DNA of 64,000 nucleotides from Curtobacterium caseinilyticum (lineage in GTDB: Bacteria > Actinomycetota > Actinomycetes > Actinomycetales > Microbacteriaceae), in the NCBI RefSeq assembly GCF_030363035.1, contig NZ_JAUCMN010000001.1:62001-126000 (forward strand), given 5' to 3'. Shown piece after piece: positions 25,574-34,750 of this stretch (positions are counted from its first letter, which is position 1; the number at the start of each line of letters is the position of its first letter). The notes under the pieces are model-generated. The model saw only the letters and a list, made by a program, of their open reading frames with translations. It did no database searches and had not been told where the DNA came from. A program made the translations under genes and the position numbers.

Positions 25574-25644
25574 CGTGCCGACCGGGCGGCGCCCGGCCGT
25601 CCGCGGTCGCCTCCGCCGGTCCCGCCGGGGCGGTGTGCTCGTGC

Positions 25645-26205
25645 TCAGCGGACCCCGACGGCGGTCCAGGCGGCCAGGCCCGCCCAGCAGGTGCTCGTGA
25701 GCGTGCCGACGATGAAGCGTTCCCGGGCCTCGGCCGAGTCGAGTTCGCTGAACCGACCGAGGCCCTTCACCGCGATGACCGCGGCGACGATCTCCAGTCG
25801 ACCGACGAGCACGGCCCCGACGACGGCGAAGCGCTCGAGGAACCCGATGGCCGCGCCGCCGCGGAGCACCTCGGGGCGGCGGGGTGCGACGGCCGGTTCG
25901 TCGGCGCTGGCGACGAGGATGCCGCCGTGCGGCCCGCGCTCGACGCCGTCCCGGACGGCCAGCGTGAGGACGGCCCCGGTGACGGCGCTGCCGGCGAGCA
26001 CGCCGACGGCGGCGACCGCGGTCACGACGAGCACCCGGACGGCCGTCGTCGGGGCCGCCGGGGCGAGCTCGAGCAGGTGGGCGCCGAGGACGACCACGAC
26101 GGCGGCGACCGCCGGGACCGCACGGACGAGTGGGGGGACGCGGTGCACCACGCTGAAGACGGCGACGAGCAGCAGGACGAGCGACGCGACGATCCAGGGC
26201 GTCAT
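25645..26205 (-). CDS. small integral membrane protein, unknown function
   Basis: A 186-residue protein from ATG 26205 with four to five hydrophobic segments and a conserved-looking cytosolic part near the end (GLGRFSELDSAEARERFIVG, then TLTSTCWAGLAAW). This ending is familiar from actinobacterial hypothetical proteins but has no assigned role. It overlaps the upstream SatD-like gene by 4 bases (ATGA), so the two are one operon and may act together. Confidence 0.7.
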   Translation of the reverse strand: MTPWIVASLVLLLVAVFSVVHRVPPLVRAVPAVAAVVVVLGAHLLELAPAAPTTAVRVLVVTAVAAVGVLAGSAVTGAVLTLAVRDGVERGPHGGILVASADEPAVAPRRPEVLRGGAAIGFLERFAVVGAVLVGRLEIVAAVIAVKGLGRFSELDSAEARERFIVGTLTSTCWAGLAAWTAVGVR

Positions 26206-26804
26206 CCGGGCTGGTCGGCTTCCGTGAGGAGTCGCACGAGCGCGCTGCGGACGGCGTCGTCGGAGCGGAGGTCCGCAGCCGTCCACCGCTTCGCGACCGC
26301 CTGCGGCGTGATGCCGAGCAGCCGTGCCGCCTCGGTCCGCGAGTGCCCCGCGTGCACGAGGTCCGCCAGCTCCCACCCCTCGGGGGACCGACGTTCCCGC
26401 GCACGGACGGTCTGTGCCACGAGCGGTTCGACGTCCGCCGTGCGGAGCCGTCGGTCGTCGGCGATCTCGACCGCGACGTGCTCGGGGACCTCCTTGGCGC
26501 GTTCGACCGCGGTCCGCGCGCGGACGAAGGCCTCGCCGCGGGCGGCCCGTGTCGACTCCGGGAGCGGTTCCTCGACGTCGCCGATGCCGATCCCGACGCT
26601 CCAGCCGCCCGCCCGCGACAGCGCGAACGCCACGTCGAGGGCGGCTCCCGCATCGTCGAGCAGCAGTTGGAACTCGTCACCGGCCGTCCGTTCGGGTGCC
26701 AGGACGAGCCGGTCGCCTGCCGCCGCGCGGACCGACCGCACGGCGGCGTCGACCCGGTCGTCATCCGACCGGCTCCCCACCTGGTCCACGGTCATCGCGT
26801 ACAC
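26202..26804 (-). CDS. SatD-like protein with C-terminal helix-turn-helix
   Basis: A 200-residue protein from GTG 26804, chosen because MYAMTVDQVGSRSDD matches the usual N-terminus of these proteins better than ATG 26795. The N-terminal domain contains the SatD hallmark DQVGSR and resembles a nucleotide cyclase-like fold (GDEFQLLLDDAGAAL, GWSVGIGIGDVEEP). The C-terminal 50 residues are a helix-turn-helix (HSRTEAARLLGITPQAVAKR). It probably regulates the operon with the membrane protein at 25645. Three palindromes of ATCAACC/GGTTGAT lie directly upstream and are likely its binding sites. Confidence 0.7.
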   Translation of the reverse strand: MYAMTVDQVGSRSDDDRVDAAVRSVRAAAGDRLVLAPERTAGDEFQLLLDDAGAALDVAFALSRAGGWSVGIGIGDVEEPLPESTRAARGEAFVRARTAVERAKEVPEHVAVEIADDRRLRTADVEPLVAQTVRARERRSPEGWELADLVHAGHSRTEAARLLGITPQAVAKRWTAADLRSDDAVRSALVRLLTEADQPG

Positions 26805-26817
26805 ATTGCCTCCGTCG

Positions 26818-26865
26818 TCAACCCTACAAGGTTGATTCTGCCGGAATCAACCCCGTGGGGTTGAT
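26818..26865. promoter_or_regulatory. three nested palindromes upstream of the SatD-like gene
   Basis: TCAACC (26818-26823) pairs with GGTTGA (26830-26835). GGTTGATTC (26830-26838) pairs with GAATCAACC (26844-26852). ATCAACCCC (26846-26854) pairs with GGGGTTGAT (26857-26865). Neighbouring palindromes share half-sites, which gives four alternating half-sites in 48 bp, 14 bp from the SatD-like start. This looks like an autoregulatory operator array. The last palindrome could also serve as terminator for the acyl-CoA oxidase gene ending at 26865. Confidence 0.6.
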
Positions 26866-28973
26866 CACGGCTGTGGCTTCTTCTCCTGCTCGGGCAGACG
26901 ACCCGCTGCGGCCTCGGCAGCGAACCAGGCGGCCGCCTCCTCCTGCCGAGCGCGCTCCTCGCCCAGGGCGATCGGCGCACGGACGTGCTCCGGTGCGTAC
27001 CCGAACGACTCGATGAGCTGCGGCACGACCGGACGCAGCCGAGCCACCAGACGGTCCACGTACGCGGACACCGCGCGTGCACGCTGCGCCGTGAGTCGAC
27101 CGTGCACGAGGTGCCAGTCGAGGTGCTGCTCGAGCAGGCCCAGGGCGAACAGGTCACGCAGCCAGACGAGCACGCGACGGGTGTCCCCGGGGGCGACCGA
27201 CTCGATCGCGGCGGTGAACGCGTCCCACTGCATCAGCTCGGCGTGCGCCTTCGCCGCCTCGATCAGCTCGTGCTGCGAACGGTTCAGCAGCCGGGCCGCG
27301 CGGTCACGGTCCTTGCCCGCGGACGCCAGGCGCATCCCGATCTCGGTCACCATCGTCTCGACGCGGCCGGCGAGCAGTGCGCGCTGCGTGCGCGGGTCCT
27401 GCAGGTCGCTGACGCTCGACGCCATCGACCCGCGGTCCGCCACCGCCTGTCCGAGGCGTCGGATCCCGGATGCGTCAGCCAGCTTGGAGGCCGCCTGCGC
27501 CGCGACGAACCTCGCCGTCGACGCAGCGTCCCGAGGGGCCTTGGCGCGGAACTCGGTGAGCAGCCGCTTGCCGACCAGCTGGAGCAGGATCGTGTTGTCG
27601 CCCTCGAACGTGACGTAGACGTCCAGGTCGGCCCGCAGCCCGGTGAGCCGGTTCTCGGCCAGGAAGCCCGCGCCGCCGCACGCCTCGCGGCACTCCTGCA
27701 GGGTGTCGAGCGCCGACCACGTCGACATCGACTTGAACGCGGCCGCCTGGGTCTCGAGATCCTCGCGGCGCTGCGGGGTGTCCTCGCGCCCGCTGAAGAC
27801 GTCGTCGAAGGTCTGCAGGAGCTGCTCGTGCGCGAACGACTGTGCGAACACGGTCGCGAGCCGGGGGATGAGCCGCCGCTGGTGCCGCCCGTAGTCGAGG
27901 AGCACCCCCTCGTCGCCGCCGCCCGTCGGGAACTGACGACGTTCCATCGCGTACGTGAGGGCGATCTGCAGCCCGATCTTCTGCGCGACCACCGCGGCAC
28001 CGTCGAGCGACACCCGGCCCTGCACGAGCGTGCCGAGCATCGTGAAGAACCGGCGTCCGGGCGAGGCGATCGGGGAGCTGTACGTGCCGTCCTCAGCGAC
28101 GTCGCCGTACCGGTTCAGCAGGTTCGTGCGGGGCACGCGGACGTGGTCGAACCAGAGCCGACCGTTGTCGATGCCGTTGAGGCCGCCCTTGACCCCGTCG
28201 TCCTCGCCGCCCACTCCGGGCAGGAACGCGCCGTCGGCGTCGCGGAGCGGCACGTAGAACGCGTGCACACCGTGGTCGACGCCGGCGGTGACGAGCTTCG
28301 CGAAGACCACGGCCGCCTTGCCGTGCAGCGCCGCGTTGCCGATGTAGTCCTTCCACGCACCGCGGAACGGCGTGTGGATCTCGAACTCCTGCGCCGCCGG
28401 GTCGTACGTCGCCGTGGTGGCGATGCTCTGGACGTCGGAGCCGTGCCCGGTCTCGGTCATCGCGAAGCAGCCGGGGACGTCGAACCGGATGATGCCGGGC
28501 AGGAACTCGCGGTGGTTGCGCTCGGTGCCGAGGTGGTGGACGGCCGAGCCGAACAGGCCCCACTGCACGCCGGCCTTGATCTGCAACGACGGGTCCGCGG
28601 TGGTCAGCTCCTCGAACGCCGCGAGGTTGCCGCCGTGGTTCTCCTGGCCGCCGAACTCCGTCGGGTACGGGCGCTGGATCGCACCCGCGTCGACGAGCAC
28701 CTGCAGTTGTCCCAGCGCGCGGGCGCGGTGCTCGGCGATCGGCTGGCCCTCGATCTTGTGCAGGCCCGGGTCGAGCGTCAGCCGCCGTGAGATCCGGCGG
28801 TCCTCGGCCCAGCGCCCGAGCAGGAGCTCGCCCAACAGCGTCGTGTCGATGCGGACGTCCGTGTCCGTCGAACCGACCGGGGTCCCCGCTGCCGGGTCGC
28901 CGGTGGCGTCGGCGTTCGGTGCCTCGGACGCGGTGGACGTCGAGGTGGGGCGTGCGGGTGCGGTGTCGACCAT
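26865..28973 (-). CDS. acyl-CoA oxidase/dehydrogenase family protein
   Basis: A 702-residue flavoprotein from ATG 28973, with GGAAGG seven bases upstream. Length and layout match actinobacterial acyl-CoA oxidase-like proteins rather than the 380-residue dehydrogenases. After a 45-residue Thr/Ala-rich leader come the N-terminal helical domain, the FAD-contact stretch GCFAMTETGHGSDVQSIATT, the middle beta-domain, and the C-terminal helical domain with QECREACGGAGFLAENRLTG then VYVTFEGDNTILLQLVGKRL. It would catalyse the first oxidation of beta-oxidation. It is divergent from the peptide transporter gene. A TAGCGT -10 box lies at 29016-29021 on this strand. Confidence 0.88.
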   Translation of the reverse strand: MVDTAPARPTSTSTASEAPNADATGDPAAGTPVGSTDTDVRIDTTLLGELLLGRWAEDRRISRRLTLDPGLHKIEGQPIAEHRARALGQLQVLVDAGAIQRPYPTEFGGQENHGGNLAAFEELTTADPSLQIKAGVQWGLFGSAVHHLGTERNHREFLPGIIRFDVPGCFAMTETGHGSDVQSIATTATYDPAAQEFEIHTPFRGAWKDYIGNAALHGKAAVVFAKLVTAGVDHGVHAFYVPLRDADGAFLPGVGGEDDGVKGGLNGIDNGRLWFDHVRVPRTNLLNRYGDVAEDGTYSSPIASPGRRFFTMLGTLVQGRVSLDGAAVVAQKIGLQIALTYAMERRQFPTGGGDEGVLLDYGRHQRRLIPRLATVFAQSFAHEQLLQTFDDVFSGREDTPQRREDLETQAAAFKSMSTWSALDTLQECREACGGAGFLAENRLTGLRADLDVYVTFEGDNTILLQLVGKRLLTEFRAKAPRDAASTARFVAAQAASKLADASGIRRLGQAVADRGSMASSVSDLQDPRTQRALLAGRVETMVTEIGMRLASAGKDRDRAARLLNRSQHELIEAAKAHAELMQWDAFTAAIESVAPGDTRRVLVWLRDLFALGLLEQHLDWHLVHGRLTAQRARAVSAYVDRLVARLRPVVPQLIESFGYAPEHVRAPIALGEERARQEEAAAWFAAEAAAGRLPEQEKKPQP

Positions 28974-29015
28974 GGGGGAGCCTTCCTGAACTGCTCTGTC
29001 CGTGTTGCACTGCAC

Positions 29016-29021
29016 ACGCTA
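29016..29021 (-). promoter_or_regulatory. -10 box for the acyl-CoA oxidase gene
   Basis: ACGCTA on plus reads TAGCGT on minus. It matches the TAnnnT pattern seen at other promoters here and leaves a leader of about 36 bases that carries the GGAAGG ribosome site. Confidence 0.4.
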
Positions 29022-29182
29022 TGCACTCCGGCCGGGCGTCACCCGAACGCCGTGCGGGTGCACAATCGTGCGCGACGCAGTCGGACGACGATGGTGGGAA
29101 CCCTCCAAGACCCGCCCGGGAGCGTTTGTGCGCGGCCCGACCCGATTCGGACGGTCGGGAGGTGCCGGGGCACAGTGGGAGG

Positions 29183-30646
29183 ATGTCTCGCACCACCCCA
29201 CCGAGCGCTCCGGCGCAGCACCGCACCTTCTTCGGGCAGCCGTTCGAACTGTCGACACCGTTCGCGGTGGAGCTCTGGGAGCGGTTCTCGTTCTACGGGA
29301 TGCAGGGCATCGTCCTCATCTACATGTACTACACGGCCACCCAGGGCGGCCTCGGCATCGACGAGGGCACCGCGAAGGGCATCATGGGCGCCTACGGCGG
29401 CGCGGTGTACCTCTTCACCATCATCGGCGCGTGGATCGCCGACCGCTTGATCGGTGCTGACCGGACGCTCTTCGGCAGTGCGATCGTGGTGATGCTCGGG
29501 CACATCGGACTCGCGCTCGTCCCCGGGGTTGCCGGGGTGGGAGTCGGCCTCGTGCTCATCGCCCTCGGGTCCGGCGGCCTCAAGGCCACGGCGACGACCA
29601 TCGTCGGCGGGCTCTACGACCGCGAGGACCCGCGGCGCGACGCCGGCTTCTCGCTGTACTACCTCGGGGTGAACCTCGGTGCGTTCTTCGGGCCGCTCCT
29701 GACCGGACTGCTGCAGTCGTCCCTCGGCTTCCACTACGGCTTCGGGCTCGCCGCCGTCGGCATGGCCGCCGGTCTCGTGCAGTACGGCATCCGTCGCCGC
29801 AAGCTGCCCGAGTCCGTCCGACACGTCACGAACCCCGTCGAGCGTCGTCGTCTGCCCCTGGTCGGCGGCCTGGCCGGCGTCGTGCTCGTCGTGGTGGTCG
29901 TGGCGGTCCTGACCGGGCTGCTGACCGTGGGCAACCTGCCCACCGTCGTGGTGGCTGTGGTCATCGTCGCGACCATCGTGTACTTCGTCGTCATCCTGAC
30001 CAGCGGCATCACCCCCGAGGAACGCTCGCGGGTGCTCGGCTTCATCCCGCTCTTCATCGCCAGTGCGGTCTTCTGGTCGCTGTACCAGCAGCAGTTCACG
30101 GTCGTGACGGAGTACTCCGACCAGCGGCTGGACCGATCGCTCGGCGGCTGGGAGATGCCCGTTGCGTGGGTCCAGTCCATCAACCCGGTCTTCATCATCG
30201 TGCTCTCCGGCGTCGCCGCGGCGATCTGGACGAAGCTCGGCGACCGGCAGCCGTCCACGCCGACGAAGTTCGCCCTCGGCACCGGCATCATGGGCGTCGC
30301 GTTCCTGCTGTTCCTGCCCTTCACCGGCACGGGTGAGAACGGCACGCCGCTCCTGGCCCTCGTGGCGATCCTGTTCGTCTTCACCATCGCGGAGCTCCTG
30401 CTCTCCCCGGTCGGGCAGTCCGTGGCGACGAAGCTCGCACCGGCGCGCTTCCAGACGCAGATGGTGGCGCTGTTCTTCCTGTCGGTGTCGCTCGGGACCG
30501 CCGCGACCGGCGTGCTGTCGCAGTACTACTCCCCGACGGACGAGGTGCCGTACTTCACGGTGCTCGGCCTGGTCGCCGTGGCGGTCGGCGTCGTGCTGCT
30601 GCTCTGCGCGAAGCCGGTGCTGCGCCTCATGCGCGGCATCCGCTGA
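29183..30646 (+). CDS. POT family peptide MFS transporter
   Basis: A 487-residue proton-coupled oligopeptide transporter (PTR2/DtpT type). It has the N-terminal signature FAVELWERFSFYGMQGIVLI, which contains the ExxERFxYY-like proton-coupling motif (ERFSFY). The POT motif LYYLGVNLGAFFGPLLTGLL also appears. A C-terminal FTIAELLLSPVGQS segment and about 14 hydrophobic helices complete it. ATG 29183 is preceded by GGGAGG immediately upstream, which is close but usable. It imports di- and tripeptides. Confidence 0.92.
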   Translation: MSRTTPPSAPAQHRTFFGQPFELSTPFAVELWERFSFYGMQGIVLIYMYYTATQGGLGIDEGTAKGIMGAYGGAVYLFTIIGAWIADRLIGADRTLFGSAIVVMLGHIGLALVPGVAGVGVGLVLIALGSGGLKATATTIVGGLYDREDPRRDAGFSLYYLGVNLGAFFGPLLTGLLQSSLGFHYGFGLAAVGMAAGLVQYGIRRRKLPESVRHVTNPVERRRLPLVGGLAGVVLVVVVVAVLTGLLTVGNLPTVVVAVVIVATIVYFVVILTSGITPEERSRVLGFIPLFIASAVFWSLYQQQFTVVTEYSDQRLDRSLGGWEMPVAWVQSINPVFIIVLSGVAAAIWTKLGDRQPSTPTKFALGTGIMGVAFLLFLPFTGTGENGTPLLALVAILFVFTIAELLLSPVGQSVATKLAPARFQTQMVALFFLSVSLGTAATGVLSQYYSPTDEVPYFTVLGLVAVAVGVVLLLCAKPVLRLMRGIR

Positions 30647-30717
30647 CCGGTCCGCCACCCGACGGCGGAGGTGCGCGGCGGGACGGACCGTCGCCGAGCC
30701 TCCCGACCCGGATCCGG

Positions 30718-30723
30718 TAGCCT
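30718..30723 (+). promoter_or_regulatory. -10 box for the 35-residue membrane protein
   Basis: TAGCCT at 30718-30723 precedes the small ORF by 55 bases, leaving a leader of about 45-50 bases that carries AAGGAG. It matches the TAnnnT pattern of other promoters in the window. Confidence 0.45.
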
Positions 30724-30778
30724 GGACGCGGCCACGACGGCCACCGCCACACCGGCCCCGGATCGCAAGGAGTCACCC

Positions 30779-30886
30779 ATGCTCGAACTCATCGCAGGCA
30801 TCATCATCGGAGTCGGCGTGCTCGGCGGCGTGGGGCTCTGCATGGCGGTCGCCGCCATGCTCAAGAGCGGCAACGAGGAGTACTAG
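30779..30886 (+). CDS. single-pass membrane micro-protein (35 aa)
   Basis: A 35-residue ORF from ATG 30779. AAGGAG lies seven bases upstream and a TAGCCT -10 box 55 bases upstream. Residues 3-28 are one hydrophobic helix (LIAGIIIGVGVLGGVGLCMA), and the tail KSGNEEY is polar. The helix has several Gly spaced as in helix-packing motifs. The stop codon TAG overlaps the stop of the convergent gene at 30883 within CTAG. Function unknown; the strong translation signals argue that it is made. Confidence 0.6.
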   Translation: MLELIAGIIIGVGVLGGVGLCMAVAAMLKSGNEEY

Positions 30887-31170
30887 ACCTCGTCCGCCGC
30901 TGCCGGTTCCACCGGCACCAGCTGACGACCCAGGACGGTCGCGCGCTCGAAGGGGCCGCGGCCGTCCTTCGTGTACGCGGGCTCGTCGAACGCGACCGTC
31001 CACGTGCGCTGCGTCCCGCCGAGCTGCACGCCCCCGGGTGCCACGATCACGCCGATCGGCTCGTCCGCCCACCGCTCACCGCCGCGGTCGGTGTCGACCA
31101 CCTGCACGAGGGCGCCGATGCCGAGCCCGGCGTCGTCTGGGCGGGGGCTGGGGGAGCGTCGTCCGAACAC
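30883..31170 (-). CDS. small conserved hypothetical protein (95 aa)
   Basis: A 95-residue soluble protein built around IGALVQVVDTDRGGERWADE, VIVAPGG, TWTVAFDEPAYTKDGRGPFE and ATVLGRQLVPVEP. The conserved-looking pattern resembles an SH3-like barrel of the kind found in short actinobacterial proteins, but I do not know a function. Its stop codon interlocks with that of the convergent micro-protein. A hairpin of the GGGAGGC family (31241) lies about 70 bases upstream of its start. Confidence 0.65.
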   Translation of the reverse strand: MFGRRSPSPRPDDAGLGIGALVQVVDTDRGGERWADEPIGVIVAPGGVQLGGTQRTWTVAFDEPAYTKDGRGPFERATVLGRQLVPVEPAAADEV

Positions 31171-31240
31171 GCGCCCACCGTAGCGCGCCCACCGGTGCGC
31201 GGCTGCCCGGGCGCACCCACCGTGCCGGCCGCGGTGCGGC

Positions 31241-31282
31241 GGACGGGAGGCACGTGGCGGCCCGGCACCGTGCCTCCCCTCC
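31241..31282. repeat. GGGAGGC hairpin family copy D
   Basis: GGACGGGAGGCACG at 31241-31254 pairs with CCGTGCCTCCCCTCC at 31268-31282 (one mismatch), leaving a GC-rich loop. It lies about 100 bases beyond the stop of jetC (31385, minus strand), behind the palindrome at 31336. Confidence 0.65.
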
Positions 31283-31335
31283 GGCGAGCGGGCTGGAACC
31301 GTCGGTGCGGGGCGCTGAGTGTGACGGACAGCGCC

Positions 31336-31369
31336 GTGCGCCGTGCGCGGCGCGCCGCGCGCGGCGCAC
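31336..31369. terminator. 34-bp near-perfect palindrome after jetC
   Basis: Arms 31336-31352 and 31353-31369 pair fully except one position that would be a G-U pair in RNA. It starts 16 bases after the jetC stop codon on the minus strand and is almost all G and C, the form expected of a factor-independent stop in such genomes. Confidence 0.6.
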
Positions 31370-31384
31370 GCCCCCGCCCGCCGC

Positions 31385-34300
31385 CTACGCCCGGACGATC
31401 TCCGTGATGGACGAGTGGCCCGTCTCCGGGTGCTTCCGCATCGACAGCAGGCGCTCCATCGACGGTTCGAGCGCGGTGACCTTGTCGAGCGGCGCGCTCA
31501 CCACGAGCTGGAACCCGAGCCGGAGCCACGCCGTCACGGCACGACCCGCGAACTCCGAGTCCGCCTTGATGAACGCCTCGTCGAGGAACACCGGCGCGAA
31601 CCGGGGCCGTGGTCGGGTCTCGTCGCCGAGCTGGTAGCGGAGCGCCGCCCCGACGATGAACGCCACGAGCTCCTGCGTCTCGCCGCCGGACTTGTCGCCG
31701 AGCGACGAGTAGACGCCGAGGTCGTTGCCCTCGGTGTCGTACCGCACGGCCGTGATCTCCATGTGCCGACGGACGTCGAGCACGGCATCGCGCTGCGTCG
31801 TCCGACCGCGTGCCGCGGCGGGGTCGGGACGGATCACCGCCATGAACCGGCGCAGCCGCCGGAAGCGGGTCTCGAGCACGTCGTCGGTGAGCTCGGTGTC
31901 GACCGAGGCGGACAGGGCACGGAGCTCGCGTCGGAACGCCGTCACGTCCTCGCGGGTGACCCGCCGGATCTGGATCTTCAAGCGGTCCCGGTTCGCGCCG
32001 AACGGCAGCTCGCGCAGGATCTCGTTGACGGGCTCGAGTCGCTCCTCGATCTCGACGACGGCGCGGTCGAAGGCTCCGGCGAGCGGCACGAGGTCCTCGC
32101 CGCTCCACTGCGACAGCCGCCGACGCCACTCGCTGCGCCGCGCGTGCAGGCCGGTCGCGACGATGTCGTCGAGGATCGCGTGGTAGTCCGGGTACGACGC
32201 GACACCGGTGCCGAGGTTCGGGTCGGGCCACGCGTCCTGGTACCGCTGGAACGTCAGCGTGAGCGCCGTCGAGGCCGCGGCGGCGCCGTCGAGTGCCTGG
32301 GCGAGCCGCTCCTCGAGCCGGCGCCGGAGTCGGCGCGCGGCGTCGTCGAAGCCGTCGATGCCGTCCGGCGCCCCGACCTCCTCGAAGGCCTCGGCGAGCA
32401 GCTGTGCCTGTGCTTCGTCCGGCAGCGACTCGGGTGTGTCCTCGAACCGCGCGAGGATCTCGGCGGCCGCGTCCTGCCCGTCCACGAGCACGGCGTGCCG
32501 GTCCTCGAGCCTGGTGACGGTCAACCGTGCGGCGGCGCGTCGGTCGGCGGCCTCGTCGAGCGACCGACGGAGCCGTGCGACGGACTCGCGCAGGGTGCGC
32601 AGGCCGTCGTCGGCGGCGAGCAACGCCTGGCGTTCCGCGTCGAGCCGCGCCAGCGACTCCTCGATGCCGGCGACGTCGATCCCGTCCCAGGTGGTGTCGA
32701 CGACGTGCTGGTGTGCGGCGCGCAGGGCGTCGAGCGCGGTGATGTCCTGCGCGACGTCGGTGCGCCGGGCCTCGAGGGTCGCGAGGTCCTGCGCGATGGC
32801 GGCGAGCTCCTGCTCGACGGAGGCCACCCGGGCCTCGTTCGTGAACCCGATGACGTTCGACTGTCGGCGGTCGCCGTGCGCACCGCGGCGTCCGTCGCGG
32901 AGCTGCCCCGACATGGTCACGCGACGGCCCTCGCCCGCGAGCTCGCCGGCGGACGCGACGCACCGGGCGTCGATGCGGTCGGACTCGATCCGCGACCGCA
33001 CCCACGTGCTGAACGGCGAGTCCTTGACGGCGAGCTTGCCCGACACCATCGCCGGGTCGCCGTCGAGCTCGAGGTGCGGACCGGTCGGCACGCCCTCGAA
33101 CTGCACGCGGACCGGCAGCTGGAGCGCGTCGATCGCCTCGCTGAAGGCGGAGAGCTGGTCTTCGTCGACGAGCAGCGTGCGGGCGACCGGCGCCAGGACG
33201 GACTCGATCGCGGTCCGCCACTGCTCCTCGGCGGGCAGCACGTCGAGCAGTTCGGCGACGAACGGCAGCGAGTCGGGGGAGATCCCCGCCGCCCGGGCCA
33301 TCGCGAGGCGGGCCTCGTGCATCGGCAGCGGCATCGCGCCCTGGCGGTGTTCGAGCGACCGCCGCTCCTGGCGCAGCGAGCGCTCGCGGTCGAGGAGCGG
33401 GTACTCCTCCCGCGTCAGGGCGTCGCGGCGGTCGTCGAGCTCGGACCGTGCCGCCGCGTACGCGCCGAGGAACTCGTGGGACGCCCGCTGCGCGGCGACG
33501 AAGGAGGACTCCGACGCGCAGGACAGGCCGAGCGCCTCGGTCCGCTCGTCGAAGGTGTGCCGCGTCCGGGCGACGGCGTCGCGCTCGCGCGTCCGGCGGT
33601 CGATGCGGTCCTCGAGCTGGGCGAGCGCGTTGCCGCCCTGGTCACGGAGGCGCCCCTCGGCCTCGCGGAGCTCGATCTCGACCGCCGCGTGTCGGGCTTC
33701 GGTCGCGGCGACGTCAGCGCGCGCGGCGGTCCGCTCGCGGCCGTTCCGCTCGACCTCGGCGTCGAGCAGGGCACGCTTCCGCGAGGCCGTCCAGTGCGCG
33801 AACGGGGAGACCTCGGCGCCGGTCGCGATGCCGTCCAGCGCGTCGGCCGCGGCCTTCGAGCGGGCGATCTCCTCGTGCAGCTCGACGATGGGCGAGAGGA
33901 TCCGGACCTTCCGCTCCTCGGTGTCCATCGCCTCGTACGCCTCGTCGAGCGCCGAGAAGTGTGCCAACGCGCGGTCGGCGGCCTCGTAGGTGGCGGGCGT
34001 CTCGAGCACGAGCGACTTGTAGAGCGCGTCGACGGTCGGCAGGTGCTGCCCGGCCTGGATGCGTGCGAGCAGGCGCATCGCGCGGTTGCCGCCGCCGGAG
34101 TCACCGATCCCCAGACGGGTCTGCAGCGTGTACGCGAGCTCCTGGTACGTGTCACGCACGACGAGACCCGGCACGCGGCCGGTCAGCTCGAGGTGGTGGA
34201 AGCGCGACGGCACGAACTCCTCGAGCCGGCGCAGGTCGAACGTGTCGTCGACGGTCGCCATCGTCATCTGGATGTCGCCGACGCCGCGGGCACGCTTCGG

Positions 34301-34750
34301 CACGATGTAGGCGCGCAGCACCGTGAAGCGCCGCTCGTCGTCGTTCCGGAACGTCACGGCGACGGCACCCCACGTGGTCTGGTCGTCGCCGCGCAGGTTG
34401 ACGTCGCGCAGGGCGCCGGTCTCCGGGTCGCGCCGCGTGTCGACCTTGCCCCGCAGGTACGTCAGCAGGTTGCGCTGGTCGGCGCTCCGGGCACGACCGG
34501 TGGTCGCGTCGTTCGACGCACCGTTGAACGGGACGTCCGAGGGCATCATGACCGCCAGGTAGGCGTCCATCAGCGTCGACTTGCCGGTACCCGAGGCACC
34601 GGAGATGAGCGTCGCGGTACCGGACAGCTCGACGTGGCGGTGGCCGTGGAACCCGCCCCAGTTCACGACCTGCATCGACTCGGCGCGCCACTGCGCGACG
34701 GTGTCGAACAGTGCGGGGATGACGGTGTCGTCGATCACGGAGTCGGTCAT
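31385..34750 (-). CDS. jetC: Wadjet/Mks SMC-like ATPase JetC
   Basis: A 1121-residue SMC-family motor of the JetC/MksB type. The N-terminal head has the Walker A GASGTGKST at residues 51-59. Long coiled coils run through about 250-480 and 640-900, with a hinge-like globular region (around FVAELLDVLPAEEQWRTAIE) between them. The C-terminal head has the ABC signature SGGETQ near 1021 and Walker B APVFLDEAF near 1052. Such proteins extrude DNA loops. In Wadjet this senses small circular DNA so that JetD can cut it. Its start overlaps jetB by 4 bases. No JetD follows in the window. Confidence 0.92.
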   Translation of the reverse strand: MTDSVIDDTVIPALFDTVAQWRAESMQVVNWGGFHGHRHVELSGTATLISGASGTGKSTLMDAYLAVMMPSDVPFNGASNDATTGRARSADQRNLLTYLRGKVDTRRDPETGALRDVNLRGDDQTTWGAVAVTFRNDDERRFTVLRAYIVPKRARGVGDIQMTMATVDDTFDLRRLEEFVPSRFHHLELTGRVPGLVVRDTYQELAYTLQTRLGIGDSGGGNRAMRLLARIQAGQHLPTVDALYKSLVLETPATYEAADRALAHFSALDEAYEAMDTEERKVRILSPIVELHEEIARSKAAADALDGIATGAEVSPFAHWTASRKRALLDAEVERNGRERTAARADVAATEARHAAVEIELREAEGRLRDQGGNALAQLEDRIDRRTRERDAVARTRHTFDERTEALGLSCASESSFVAAQRASHEFLGAYAAARSELDDRRDALTREEYPLLDRERSLRQERRSLEHRQGAMPLPMHEARLAMARAAGISPDSLPFVAELLDVLPAEEQWRTAIESVLAPVARTLLVDEDQLSAFSEAIDALQLPVRVQFEGVPTGPHLELDGDPAMVSGKLAVKDSPFSTWVRSRIESDRIDARCVASAGELAGEGRRVTMSGQLRDGRRGAHGDRRQSNVIGFTNEARVASVEQELAAIAQDLATLEARRTDVAQDITALDALRAAHQHVVDTTWDGIDVAGIEESLARLDAERQALLAADDGLRTLRESVARLRRSLDEAADRRAAARLTVTRLEDRHAVLVDGQDAAAEILARFEDTPESLPDEAQAQLLAEAFEEVGAPDGIDGFDDAARRLRRRLEERLAQALDGAAAASTALTLTFQRYQDAWPDPNLGTGVASYPDYHAILDDIVATGLHARRSEWRRRLSQWSGEDLVPLAGAFDRAVVEIEERLEPVNEILRELPFGANRDRLKIQIRRVTREDVTAFRRELRALSASVDTELTDDVLETRFRRLRRFMAVIRPDPAAARGRTTQRDAVLDVRRHMEITAVRYDTEGNDLGVYSSLGDKSGGETQELVAFIVGAALRYQLGDETRPRPRFAPVFLDEAFIKADSEFAGRAVTAWLRLGFQLVVSAPLDKVTALEPSMERLLSMRKHPETGHSSITEIVRA

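Noticed and set aside
30883..31170. Possible JetD/MksG effector of the Wadjet operon
   Set aside because: At 95 residues it is far too short for DUF3322/DUF2220 and has no Toprim motif. It is also separated by terminator-like hairpins.
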